From IMG/VR virus record IMGVR_UViG_3300028577_000022, positions 1-41,234 of that record: a stretch of 41,234 nt of DNA, one strand, 5' to 3'. Numbering within the stretch: the first letter of the stretch is position 1; each line of letters opens with the position of its first letter. Below are positions 13,489 through 21,572 of this stretch, piece after piece. The stretch is from a virus. The notes under the pieces were generated by a model. That model was not told where the DNA came from. It made no database searches and saw nothing but the letters and a program-made list of their open reading frames with translations. The position numbers were made by a program, and so were the translations under genes.

Positions 13489-15264
13489 ATGAAGCTGATC
13501 GTCAAAAAGGGTCGGACATCGCTTCTTGTCCGCATCTTCATCCAGGACAGCAGTTCGACCGTCGGCGCCGGTCTCACGGGCTTGACCAACGCTTCAGGCA
13601 GCCTTGTTTGTTACGTGGCCCGCGATGACGATGGCAACGCTGCCGCGACACAGCTTTCATTGTCAGCGGGCACCAGGGGCACTTGGTCATCTGGTGGCTT
13701 CAAGGAAAAAGACGCGACCAACATGCCGGGCGTCTACGAGCTTGGCATCTCGAATGCTGCAATCGCGACGGGCTCCGAAAGCTGCACGATCATGCTCAAG
13801 GGCGCCACCAACATGGCGCCGTGCGTGCTCGAAATTCAGCTTGTTGCCTATGATCCGCAGGACAGCGTCCATCTCGGGTTGACGTGCCTGCCGAACACGG
13901 CGGTCACGACGAACGCCAGCCTTCTCACTTCCGGTACTGGCACCGATCAGTTGAGCGTCACCAGCGGACGCATCGATATCGGCAAGGCGCTCGGAACTGC
14001 GGTCACGCTCGATAGCAACAACGTTTTGAACGTCTCGGCGAAATATGTCGGCGGCACGTTGCTAACGGCCCGTGATATAGGCGCGAGCGTCCTGCTCTCC
14101 GCCGGCTCTGGCACGGGCCAGCTTGACTTCACCTCCGGCGTCGTCAAAGGCAACGTCACGCAATGGAGCGGCACGACCGTCGCGACGCCAAATACCGCTG
14201 GTGTCCCGGTGGTCGATACCAGAACCGTGGCTAGGGTCGGGACGGCTCAAACGGGAGCCACCACATCCGTCACGCTCGATGCCGGCGCGTCGGCGACGAC
14301 CAATTTCTATGTCGGGATGCGCGTGCATATCATCTCCGGTACTGGAGCGCCTGAAAGTAGCGTCATCACGGCCTATAACGGCAGCACGAAGGTCGCGACC
14401 ATCGCCTCGACGTGGCCGACGGCGCCGGACAATACATCGGTCTTTCTCATCACGATGGATGCGAAGAACGACGTTCGCACGATCAGTGGCGGCAACGTCA
14501 ATACGGGCGCGGCTCAGATCGGCGTGAACGTCGTCAACTGGAATGCCTCAGCGGTTGCGGCCCCGAACGTCTCGGGCGTCCCAATCGTGGACGCCGGATA
14601 TGTTTCCGGGACCGCACAGACAGCGCGTGATCTTGGCGCGAGTGTCCTGGTGGCAGGCGATTTCTCGGCGACGATGAAAACGTCTTTGAACGCCGCAACT
14701 CCGGCATCCGTTACCGGCGCCGTCGGTTCTGTTACCGGGAACGTCGGCGGTAATGTGGTGGGTTCGGTCGGGTCCGTGACTGGACTCACGGCCTCCAATC
14801 TCGACGCGACGGTGTCGAGCCGCATGGCGACTTACACTCAGCCAACCGGATTCCTGGCCGCGACCTTCCCGAGCGGCACGGTCGCGAATACAACTAATAT
14901 AACGGCTGGAACCATCACGACCGCCACGAACCTGACCAATGCGCCGACCGCTGGTGACTTCACCGCCGCCATGAAAACGTCGCTGAATGCTGCCACTCCG
15001 GCGGTGACCGTCAGCGACAAGACGGGCTTCTCGCTGACCTCTGCTTACGACTTCGCCAAAGGCACCACGGCGATGACCGAGAGCTACGCCGCGAACGGTG
15101 CGGCGCCCACTGCGATACAAGCTATGTACGCCATCCATCAAATGCTGATGGACTTCTCGATTGGCTCGACGACGTACACCGTGAAGAAACTGGATAACGC
15201 GACCACGGCCTTTGTGGTAACGCTGAACGACGCGACTAGTCCCACGGCTGCCGCTCGGACATGA
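13489..15264 (+). CDS. Large repetitive beta-rich structural protein
   Basis: 591 residues, Thr/Ser/Ala/Gly-rich. The N-terminal 125 residues form one domain (VKKGRTSLLVRIFIQDSSST). The middle is repetitive, with DIGASVLLSAG and DLGASVLVAG, KTSLNAATPA twice (near 400 and 500), and VGSVTGNVGGNVVGSVGSVT. The C-terminus (KGTTAMTESYAANGAAPTAI, then MLMDFSIGSTTYTVKKLDNA) is a motif I recall in many metagenomic phage structural proteins. It is probably a head fibre or decoration protein; the receptor is unknown. Internal repeats make it a likely site of expansion. Confidence 0.72.
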   Translation: MKLIVKKGRTSLLVRIFIQDSSSTVGAGLTGLTNASGSLVCYVARDDDGNAAATQLSLSAGTRGTWSSGGFKEKDATNMPGVYELGISNAAIATGSESCTIMLKGATNMAPCVLEIQLVAYDPQDSVHLGLTCLPNTAVTTNASLLTSGTGTDQLSVTSGRIDIGKALGTAVTLDSNNVLNVSAKYVGGTLLTARDIGASVLLSAGSGTGQLDFTSGVVKGNVTQWSGTTVATPNTAGVPVVDTRTVARVGTAQTGATTSVTLDAGASATTNFYVGMRVHIISGTGAPESSVITAYNGSTKVATIASTWPTAPDNTSVFLITMDAKNDVRTISGGNVNTGAAQIGVNVVNWNASAVAAPNVSGVPIVDAGYVSGTAQTARDLGASVLVAGDFSATMKTSLNAATPASVTGAVGSVTGNVGGNVVGSVGSVTGLTASNLDATVSSRMATYTQPTGFLAATFPSGTVANTTNITAGTITTATNLTNAPTAGDFTAAMKTSLNAATPAVTVSDKTGFSLTSAYDFAKGTTAMTESYAANGAAPTAIQAMYAIHQMLMDFSIGSTTYTVKKLDNATTAFVVTLNDATSPTAAART

Positions 15265-15695
15265 TCGCCGCCGTTGTAACGAGAGGGTATGGCTCGTTCG
15301 GGTCCATACCGCTTGTCACGGTTCGCGGGTATCTTCCCGGTGGCCCAACCCCGCCAGTCCCCGTTGGCAGGCTCGGCAAGAAAAAGCGGCGCATCTACGA
15401 ATACCGCCTGCCTGACGGGAGTGTTATCAGCGCCCTGACGGCATCCGATCTCCGGGACCGCGTTAAGGCGTATAAGGCTGGGTTGCCGGTTCCGGTTGAG
15501 CGGAGGGTGGATAATCCCCCGCCGCAACAGCGCAACACTGCAACACCTACGCAGACCTATATCCACGTCCCCGCTACTTTCGCCGAAGCACTGCCGTCCA
15601 ATCCCAACGCCATCAATGATGAGATTGCGCGGCTGTTAGAGGACGAGCAGGACGAGGAAGAGGCCATCTATTTCATCTTACAGGCGCTCCAATGA
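15261..15695 (+). CDS. Hypothetical virion-cluster protein
   Basis: 144 residues. Start overlaps the previous stop. It has a basic centre (GKKKRRIYEYRLPDGSVISA), then a Pro-rich linker and a strongly acidic end (EIARLLEDEQDEEEAIYFIL). The acidic amphipathic tail suggests a binding surface. No family recognised. Confidence 0.65.
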   Translation: MIAAVVTRGYGSFGSIPLVTVRGYLPGGPTPPVPVGRLGKKKRRIYEYRLPDGSVISALTASDLRDRVKAYKAGLPVPVERRVDNPPPQQRNTATPTQTYIHVPATFAEALPSNPNAINDEIARLLEDEQDEEEAIYFILQALQ

Positions 15696-15853
15696 ATGAT
15701 TGGATTTTATGGGGACTGATGGGCGTCGCGCTCGTGTTCCTGATTTATATCTATTTTCAACCACGCCGACGCCCGTGGGAATATTTTGTGCGCCCACACA
15801 CATCTTATGGAGCCAGTGATGATAAGAAATATCCGCCTAGGAAATCGCCATGA
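15692..15853 (+). CDS. Small single-pass membrane protein
   Basis: 53 residues, overlapping both neighbours by four bases. Residues 4-23 (WILWGLMGVALVFLIYIYFQ) form one clear membrane helix, followed by basic PRRRPWEYF and a polar tail. It is probably inserted in the inner membrane with a short cytoplasmic end. Role unknown. Confidence 0.62.
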   Translation: MNDWILWGLMGVALVFLIYIYFQPRRRPWEYFVRPHTSYGASDDKKYPPRKSP

Positions 15854-16131
15854 CCGACCATGAAATCATGCTGAAGGCCGCCAACTGCGAGCGGCTGCTG
15901 AACGACGTTTACCTCAAGGAAGCCCTTGAAGGCGTTGAGCTTGCCGCTGTTGACATATGGAAGAATTCCGCTACTGGAGAACAAGATAAGCGGGAGAGTG
16001 CCTATCGAACGGTATTTGCCGTCAGGGCGCTCCGGGCGCAACTGCAAACGTATTTCGACGCCGGCAAGATTCTGAAGGCGCGAAACGAGGATACGAATGG
16101 ACCCCAACCCGAAGCCGGTAATCTCGCCTGA
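15850..16131 (+). CDS. Conserved small protein upstream of scaffold
   Basis: 93 residues, helical and polar (LKAANCERLLNDVYLKEALE, then AYRTVFAVRALRAQLQTYF and AGKILKA). This layout, a two-helix protein ahead of the scaffold gene, is common in podovirus-like genomes, where it is probably a minor head or assembly factor. It overlaps the scaffold start by 35 bases. Confidence 0.65.
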   Translation: MTDHEIMLKAANCERLLNDVYLKEALEGVELAAVDIWKNSATGEQDKRESAYRTVFAVRALRAQLQTYFDAGKILKARNEDTNGPQPEAGNLA

Positions 16132-17083
16132 GACTCCGGCAGCCGATGTACTAGAACACGCGCTCTTTGGCGACGATACGGCGCCGGGCGCAGAAGAATC
16201 TCCGGCGGCTGAGCCGTCCGAAGAACCCGCAGCGGAAGCGCCCAGCGGGGAACCAGAGCCAGAAGCCGAACCGGCTAGTCCGGTCATCGACCCGCCTGCC
16301 TCATGGAATGCTGCCGACAAAGCCGAATTCGCGAAGCTTCCACCCAATGTTCAGAAGACTATCGCTGAACGGGAAAGCCAGCGTGATGCCGGACTTGCGC
16401 GGAAGCTTGAAGAAGCCGCGTCCGAACGCAAGGCCGCAGAGGCCGACCGCCAGGCCGCACAGCAATCCCGAGCGCAGCTTGTGCATCAGTCGCAAGTCGC
16501 CCTCGCCTCGCTTTACCCGGAGCTACAGCAGTACCAGAGTGTAGATTGGGTTACGCTTGCCGACACCGACCCCGCGCTTTGTCAGAAATTGACGAAGCAA
16601 AAGGAGGCGGTGGAGGCCAAGATTCGATGGGCCGAAGCGACAATCAAGGCGACGAACGACCAGCAAATTGCCGAGCAGCAAGCTCGTCGTCAGCAGATGT
16701 TGCTAACGGAAAAAGAGAGATTCACGGCCAAATATCCGCAATATGCCGCCCCAGAAAAGGCGCGGAAGTTTGCGGAGAATGCCGAGAAGTATCTCGCCAG
16801 CGAAGGTTTCAATGCTGGGGAAATTGCTCGTCTCAGTGAGACGCTTTTTTCCGACCATCGCATGCTGACCATGTTGCACAAGAACATGGACGCGGCGGCG
16901 AAACAGCGTTCCCTTGCGGCGGCCCAAGACAAGAAAGGCAAACCCGTACCCTCGCTGCAACGCGCCGGCCAAGTGATCGAGAGCGACGAAGGCGCTGCTA
17001 AAACACAAGCTGCTCTGATGAACCGTCTCAAGAAAACCGGCTCCGAACGGGACGCCGCGAAGTTCTTGGAGACCATCATATGA
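16097..17083 (+). CDS. Capsid scaffolding protein
   Basis: 328 residues. Scaffolds guide capsid subunits into a closed shell and then leave. The first 65 residues are acidic and Pro/Ala/Glu-rich (PAAEPSEEPAAEAPSGEPEP). Residues 75-210 are a long coiled coil (ERKAAEADRQAAQQSRAQLV and others), and the C-terminus is basic and helical (AALMNRLKKTGSERDAAKFL), the usual coat-binding part. No catalytic residues of a head protease are seen. It directly precedes the major capsid gene, the normal order. Confidence 0.9.
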   Translation: MDPNPKPVISPETPAADVLEHALFGDDTAPGAEESPAAEPSEEPAAEAPSGEPEPEAEPASPVIDPPASWNAADKAEFAKLPPNVQKTIAERESQRDAGLARKLEEAASERKAAEADRQAAQQSRAQLVHQSQVALASLYPELQQYQSVDWVTLADTDPALCQKLTKQKEAVEAKIRWAEATIKATNDQQIAEQQARRQQMLLTEKERFTAKYPQYAAPEKARKFAENAEKYLASEGFNAGEIARLSETLFSDHRMLTMLHKNMDAAAKQRSLAAAQDKKGKPVPSLQRAGQVIESDEGAAKTQAALMNRLKKTGSERDAAKFLETII

Positions 17084-17092
17084 GCAGGAGCC

Positions 17093-18043
17093 ATGACCGC
17101 TGTTACCAATACCTACCTCACGTTTACCGCTAAGGGTATCCGCGAGGACCTGACCGACGTTATCTACAATATCTCCCCGACCCAGACTCCCTTCATGTCT
17201 GGCATCGGGAAAACCAAGGCCACGCAGACTCTCCACGAGTGGCAGACCGACACTCTCGAAGCCGCGACCACGGCGAACGCGCAGCTTGAAGGCGACGACA
17301 TCACGTCGTTTACGACCCAGGCCGCCACGACTCGCCTCGGCAACAACACCCAGATCAGCCGCAAAGACCTGATCGTGTCGGGCACTCTCGACACGGTGGT
17401 CAAGGCCGGTCGAAAGTCGGAAGTCGCCTATCAGGCTTCAAAGCGCATGAAGGCCCTGAAGCGCGATATGGAAACCATCTTGTGCGCCAATCAGTCCACC
17501 GTGGCTGGTTCCGCGTCGGTGGGCCGTACTCTCGCCTCGCTCGATTCGTGGATTTACACCAACACCGTCAAAGGTGCGGGTGGCTCCGATCCGACTGCGG
17601 CGACGGGCGCTTATACCCGTACTGACGGCACTCAGGTTGCGTTCACGGAAGCCAATCTGAAAACCGTCATTCGGAACGTCTACACCTCGGGCGGCGATCC
17701 CGACACCATCATGGTCGGCCCGTTCAACAAGCAGGTGGTGTCCGGTTTTGCCGGCAACGCCACTCGCTTGATCGATGCGGAAGAGAAGAAGCTTGTCGCC
17801 GCCATCGATGTGTACGAATCGGATTACGGCATCATGCAGGTGCGTCCCAACCGCTTCCAGCGTGAACGCGATGCGTTCGTGCTGGAGATGGACAAGTGGG
17901 CCGTGGCCTTCCTCCGTCCGGTTCAGATCGCCGATCTTGCGAAAACCGGCGACGCCGAGAAGAAGATGTTCATCGTGGAATACACCTTGGAGTCGCGCAA
18001 CGAAGCGGCTTCCGGCGGCGTGTTCGATCTCACGACCTCGTAA
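17093..18043 (+). CDS. Major capsid protein (SU10/DUF5309-like)
   Basis: 316 residues, HK97-type coat protein; hundreds of copies form the head. The start EDLTDVIYNISPTQTPFMSG and the later HEWQTDTLEA, RLGNNTQISRKDLIVSGTLD and SEVAYQASKRMKALKRDME are typical of the SU10-type family. The C-terminus has the conserved P-domain segment ALEMDKWAVAFLRP-like (VLEMDKWAVAFLRPVQIADL) and KKMFIVEYTLESRNE. AGGAG lies upstream of the ATG. It should be the most highly expressed late gene. Confidence 0.95.
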   Translation: MTAVTNTYLTFTAKGIREDLTDVIYNISPTQTPFMSGIGKTKATQTLHEWQTDTLEAATTANAQLEGDDITSFTTQAATTRLGNNTQISRKDLIVSGTLDTVVKAGRKSEVAYQASKRMKALKRDMETILCANQSTVAGSASVGRTLASLDSWIYTNTVKGAGGSDPTAATGAYTRTDGTQVAFTEANLKTVIRNVYTSGGDPDTIMVGPFNKQVVSGFAGNATRLIDAEEKKLVAAIDVYESDYGIMQVRPNRFQRERDAFVLEMDKWAVAFLRPVQIADLAKTGDAEKKMFIVEYTLESRNEAASGGVFDLTTS

Positions 18044-18054
18044 GAGGTGGCCCT

Positions 18055-18492
18055 ATGAGCAACATCAATCTAGTTCAGACGGCGCGCGGTAGCTTGGAGG
18101 TTCGAGGTGCGGACGGGGCCGATCTTGGCTGCACCTTCGCCGAGACCGAATGGTTGGCCGCGTCCGTCTCGAAACGCTTCTTCGTCGCCCCCAGAGCAGT
18201 CAGGGTGCATTCTCTATATGCCACCGTCACGGTCTCGGGAACCGACACAACCACGCCGGCCCCCACGGCGGTTATCAAGAAAGTGCCGTCAGCCAGTCCA
18301 ATGACGAGCGGCACGGTTCTCCACTCCAGCACAATCAATCTTGCCGGCACCGCCGATACCGTTCAAACTTTGACGCTCTCCACGACCGCCAGCGATCTCG
18401 ATTTGGCCAAGGGCGATTCCCTGGCCATCGTGTTCACGGGAGTTTTGACGGCGGCAACCGGTATCGCACAAGTCGGGTTGGCCTGGAAATGA
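18055..18492 (+). CDS. Putative capsid decoration protein
   Basis: 145 residues from the ATG at 18055, with an AAGAGGTGG ribosome-binding site; the longer open frame upstream lies in the capsid gene. It is beta-rich and Thr/Ser-rich (VRVHSLYATVTVSGTDTTTP, then LSTTASDLDLAKGDSLAIVF). Size, position after the major capsid gene and composition fit a head decoration or stabilising protein. That is inference. Confidence 0.7.
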   Translation: MSNINLVQTARGSLEVRGADGADLGCTFAETEWLAASVSKRFFVAPRAVRVHSLYATVTVSGTDTTTPAPTAVIKKVPSASPMTSGTVLHSSTINLAGTADTVQTLTLSTTASDLDLAKGDSLAIVFTGVLTAATGIAQVGLAWK

Positions 18493-18803
18493 AACGCCTC
18501 TTCGACCACGACCCGCTTTCTGGACTCACGGAGTGGTTTCACTACGACGACGCCACCGACAAGATCACGATTGAGACGGTGGACGACGTTGAACCAGTCT
18601 TGGATGCCAACAAGCGGTCGTACAACGAAGGCCGTAAAAGCACGGACTTCCGGAGGATCGCGACGATTCCTCCGGTCGTCCAGCTTTTGTGGATGGAAAA
18701 ATACGGGGTCGATTTGACGAACAAAGACCATCTTCCGGCGGTCAAGCGTTTGCTGAACGATCCTGAATGGCGGTATCTCCGGACATCGCCGGGAGTTATC
18801 TGA
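18489..18803 (+). CDS. Conserved podovirus protein, head/tail region
   Basis: 104 residues from the ATG at 18489 overlapping the previous stop. The sequence (MKRLFDHDPLSGLTEWFHYD, then DDVEPVLDANKRSYNEG, ending NDPEWRYLRTSPGVI) is a pattern conserved in many podovirus-like genomes next to the capsid gene, with no assigned function that I can state. Probably a virion assembly component. Confidence 0.75.
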   Translation: MKRLFDHDPLSGLTEWFHYDDATDKITIETVDDVEPVLDANKRSYNEGRKSTDFRRIATIPPVVQLLWMEKYGVDLTNKDHLPAVKRLLNDPEWRYLRTSPGVI

Positions 18804-19114
18804 TGCGTTCCAATGTTCCGGCTTTTGCGCCCGGCGGCCCTACTGTCACCGTCAGCGCAAGCTCCACAAATTCTATCGCAAAGTTCAATCCGCAGAAGTC
18901 TTGTCCTCATGTCCGCATTTATAATGCGGGTTCGGGTTTGGTCTTCGTGGTCTTCAATGACACAACGCAAGCGGTGTCATCGACGGGCATCGGCGTTCCC
19001 ATTGCCTCCGGTGTAACCGAAGTTCTCGGTTGCAATACCCAGCTCGCAGCCGGGATCATCTGTGCGTCCGGGATCACGGCAACGGTTTACCTCACGCCGG
19101 GTGAAGGCATATGA
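18803..19114 (+). CDS. Small beta-rich virion protein
   Basis: 103 residues from the ATG at 18803, which overlaps the previous stop. A strand pattern (PHVRIYNAGSGLVFVVFNDT, then VPIASGVTEVLG and GITATVYLTPGEG) suggests a jelly-roll or single-sandwich decoration fold. No motif for activity. It is tightly packed in the late operon. Confidence 0.65.
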   Translation: MRSNVPAFAPGGPTVTVSASSTNSIAKFNPQKSCPHVRIYNAGSGLVFVVFNDTTQAVSSTGIGVPIASGVTEVLGCNTQLAAGIICASGITATVYLTPGEGI

Positions 19115-19530
19115 GCCTGCACGGCAGCGGCATACCGGGAGCCTTGGGCTCGAACACCGCTCAAGGTGGACCTATCGCGCGTATCCTCGGCGCGGACATG
19201 ACGCTGACGACCGACCAAGCCCTGACAATGCTGGTGGTCCCGGCCAAATATGTCATTCGCCGCATCGTTGCCGAACGTGCTTCGGGCGCCTACGGGACGG
19301 CCTGTCTTGGAGGCATTTACACCGCTGCATCCAAAGGCGGCTCAGCTATCGTTGCGGCCACGCAAAGCTATGTATTGTTGTCGGGAGCAAATACCGCCGT
19401 AGACATGACGCTGGCGGCGCTTGCGGCGGCGACGATCATCACGTCGGCGCAACTCTATCTCGCTCTCAGCACGGGCAATACCGGAGCGTTCACGGCAAAC
19501 ATCTATGTTTGGGGAGAAATCATCTCTTGA
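19111..19530 (+). CDS. Beta-rich hypothetical virion protein
   Basis: 139 residues. After a Gly/Ser-rich lead it shows alternating strands (IRRIVAERASGAYGTACLGG, IVAATQSYVLLSGANTAVDM) and ends AFTANIYVWGEIIS. It is similar in style to the two preceding small proteins, possibly paralogous decoration subunits. Its stop overlaps the TTG start of the glycosyltransferase gene. Confidence 0.62.
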   Translation: MSLHGSGIPGALGSNTAQGGPIARILGADMTLTTDQALTMLVVPAKYVIRRIVAERASGAYGTACLGGIYTAASKGGSAIVAATQSYVLLSGANTAVDMTLAALAAATIITSAQLYLALSTGNTGAFTANIYVWGEIIS

Positions 19531-20255
19531 AAATCTGCATCGTCGTTCCGACGCACGATACGTGGAAGGCTCATTTCGGGTTTTCGCTTGCGTACATGAT
19601 GACGTACTTCGTAGCCCAACCGCCGTCCATTCCGTCTGAAATCACCTTGGATGTAGCGTGGTCGTCGATCCTGCCGAGTTCTCGCCAGGACTGTGTAAAC
19701 ATGGCCTTGGCCAAGAAGCCGACGCATGTCCTGTGGTGCGACTCGGATATGAAGTTTCCGCATGATAGCTTGCATTGTCTGCTGAAGCACGATCTTCCCA
19801 TCGTGGCGGCCAATTACATCACACGTAGAGCGCCGAACAAACCTGTTGCTCAGGATGAGCACGGAAGCCTGATTACCTCGCGTCACAAGACCGGCATTCA
19901 GGAAGTGCGCCGTGTCGGGCTAGGGCTTTGCTTGATGAAACTTGAAGTGCTCAAGGCCATCGAGCCTCCGCATTTCATGTTCGGATATACAGCGAAGAAA
20001 CAGTGGCTCGGAGAGGATGTGTTTTTCTTCTCTAGGGCAAAGGAACACGGCTACACCCCGGTAATCGACCATGACCTCTCCAATCGAGTCTCCCACATCG
20101 GAGACTTCGAGTACGATATGGAGTGCATCCCCGAGTTCGTCTCGGAAGATAGCCATAGTGGGAATGGCGCCGACCTCAACGGCAAAGGTCCCGCTGCAAG
20201 ACCCGGAGTGGGAGACGTGGGGGCTGGCGTGGGACGTGAGAGCGTTCGGGTTTGA
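19527..20255 (+). CDS. GT-A-type glycosyltransferase-like protein
   Basis: 242 residues from the TTG at 19527, overlapping the previous stop; this gives MKICIVVPTHDTWKAHFGFS, the normal first strand. GT-A enzymes move sugars from nucleotide-sugars to acceptors. The metal-binding motif is seen as VLWCDSDMKFP near residue 70. It continues with the acceptor-side NYITRRAPNK and RRVGLGLCLMKLEVL, and with GEDVFFFSRAKEHGYTPVID. Homology seems to end near FEYDMEC (about 197). The last 37 residues are out-of-frame reading of the next gene, pointing to a lost stop or frameshift. It may glycosylate virion or host surface components. Confidence 0.8.
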   Translation: MKICIVVPTHDTWKAHFGFSLAYMMTYFVAQPPSIPSEITLDVAWSSILPSSRQDCVNMALAKKPTHVLWCDSDMKFPHDSLHCLLKHDLPIVAANYITRRAPNKPVAQDEHGSLITSRHKTGIQEVRRVGLGLCLMKLEVLKAIEPPHFMFGYTAKKQWLGEDVFFFSRAKEHGYTPVIDHDLSNRVSHIGDFEYDMECIPEFVSEDSHSGNGADLNGKGPAARPGVGDVGAGVGRESVRV

Positions 20256-20658
20256 CCGCTGCTATGAAATGCACGATCCGATAAAGTTTCCGTGGACGAA
20301 ATATTCGGTCGAGAACTACGAAAACTACCCGGAGAAATTCGTGACGCTCGAAACCTATCCGCTCAAGGAAATCGACGCCATGACGGGCGGCAGAGGGTGT
20401 GATTCATCGATTGGATACATGGTGCTCCACGCCATCTATGAGCGGACACTGAAGTCGGACGTTCCGATCCACATTGGATTGTGGGGCACGGATATGTCGG
20501 GCGATACGGAATACAAGTATCAGCGCGACGACCTTAACTGGATGCTTGGCTTAGCACATGGAAAGGGGGTGAGCGTCTACCTGCCGGAAGAGTCCAAACT
20601 TTTCCGAAAGCCCCGCTGGTATGGAATTGAGTTCGGCGGCAGTGAGGATTGGCTTTGA
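20071..20658 (+). CDS. Phage protein with a Rossmann-like start (KIAIVGMAP family)
   Basis: 195 residues from the ATG at 20071, but the protein core begins about residue 26 with KIAIVGMAPTSTAKVPLQDP and EWETWGLAW. No ATG, GTG or TTG exists between 20071 and that strand, so either the first 25 residues are a non-homologous lead or translation enters by frameshift from the glycosyltransferase frame. Later: YEMHDPIKFPW, GGRGCDSSIGYMVLHAIYER, and IGLWGTDMSGDTEYKYQRDD. I know this arrangement from phage proteins of unknown function, possibly sugar- or nucleotide-related. It overlaps the previous gene by 185 bases. Confidence 0.68.
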   Translation: MTSPIESPTSETSSTIWSASPSSSRKIAIVGMAPTSTAKVPLQDPEWETWGLAWDVRAFGFDRCYEMHDPIKFPWTKYSVENYENYPEKFVTLETYPLKEIDAMTGGRGCDSSIGYMVLHAIYERTLKSDVPIHIGLWGTDMSGDTEYKYQRDDLNWMLGLAHGKGVSVYLPEESKLFRKPRWYGIEFGGSEDWL

Positions 20659-21572
20659 GCCTTGCTACCTACACAGATTTGCAGACTGCGGTCGCTAATT
20701 GGCTGATGCGCGCCGGTGATACGGAAATCACCGGCAACGTCGCCGATTTCATCACGCTGGCCGAGTCCCGTATTCATTACGGATCGGAAGCGCAAATCAG
20801 GACCGTGCCGCTTCGTATCCGGGCGATGGAATTTGGAACCACGCTTGTCGTGAATGCGGTTCTTGTTTGTGGGGCCACGACAGGATCGAGCAACGCCTAT
20901 GCCGCGACGCTGGCGGGAACGACGCTGGCGCTCGGAACCACTCTCTCCATTACCCCGAATTTCACGAACACCGGAGCCGCTACGCTGAACCTCAACGGCG
21001 GCGGTGCTGTTGCCATCGTTTCAGGGTCTTCTCTCACGGCACTGTCCGGTGGCGAACTGATCTCCGGCGCACCGTCCGTCGTCTATTACAATGGCACGCA
21101 ATACGTGCTCTTGCCGGCAAGCAATGGCGTCCCGCTTCCTCCGGGCTATCTCGCGATGCGAAGCAAGTACCTCGCTTCACAACCCCATCAAGCATTGGTC
21201 CAAACCTCTCCAGAATACGGAAACATCATTTGGGCGTCGAACAGCAACTCCCGTCCCCTCATGTTTCAAATCGAGGGAGACACGATGACGTTCACGCCGC
21301 CGCCGGACGGCACCTACTATCTTCCCATGCTGTACTGGAAAAAGTTTCCGGCGCTCTCGAATACGCAAGCGACGAACTGGCTGATGACCAACAAACCGGA
21401 CACCTATTTGTATGCCACGCTGCTGGAAGCTTCTATTTTCATTTCGGACGACGCCCAAGCTCAGAAATATGCGCTGCTCTACGCGGCTTCTTGCAACGCG
21501 CTTCAATCGCAGGATGTGCGTGACCGTTACGACGGCACGATGACCATCCGAACGGATGTGCAGGGGCCATGA
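20655..21572 (+). CDS. Head-tail adaptor protein with an inserted fibre-type module
   Basis: 305 residues from the TTG at 20655, which overlaps the previous stop (a TTG at 20649 is an alternative). The adaptor ring joins portal and tail nozzle. The N-terminal TYTDLQTAVANWLMRAGDTE, then VADFITLAESRIH and VPLRIRAME, and the C-terminal part after LPPGYLAMRSKYL (DTMTFTPPPDG, then YWKKFPAL) make one adaptor fold. Residues about 60-158 interrupt it with a module (GATTGSSNAYAATLAGTTLA, then GAATLNLNGGGAVAI and YYNGTQYVLL) normally seen in tail fibres. A related module is in the fibre gene at 29639. Confidence 0.82.
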   Translation: MSLATYTDLQTAVANWLMRAGDTEITGNVADFITLAESRIHYGSEAQIRTVPLRIRAMEFGTTLVVNAVLVCGATTGSSNAYAATLAGTTLALGTTLSITPNFTNTGAATLNLNGGGAVAIVSGSSLTALSGGELISGAPSVVYYNGTQYVLLPASNGVPLPPGYLAMRSKYLASQPHQALVQTSPEYGNIIWASNSNSRPLMFQIEGDTMTFTPPPDGTYYLPMLYWKKFPALSNTQATNWLMTNKPDTYLYATLLEASIFISDDAQAQKYALLYAASCNALQSQDVRDRYDGTMTIRTDVQGP

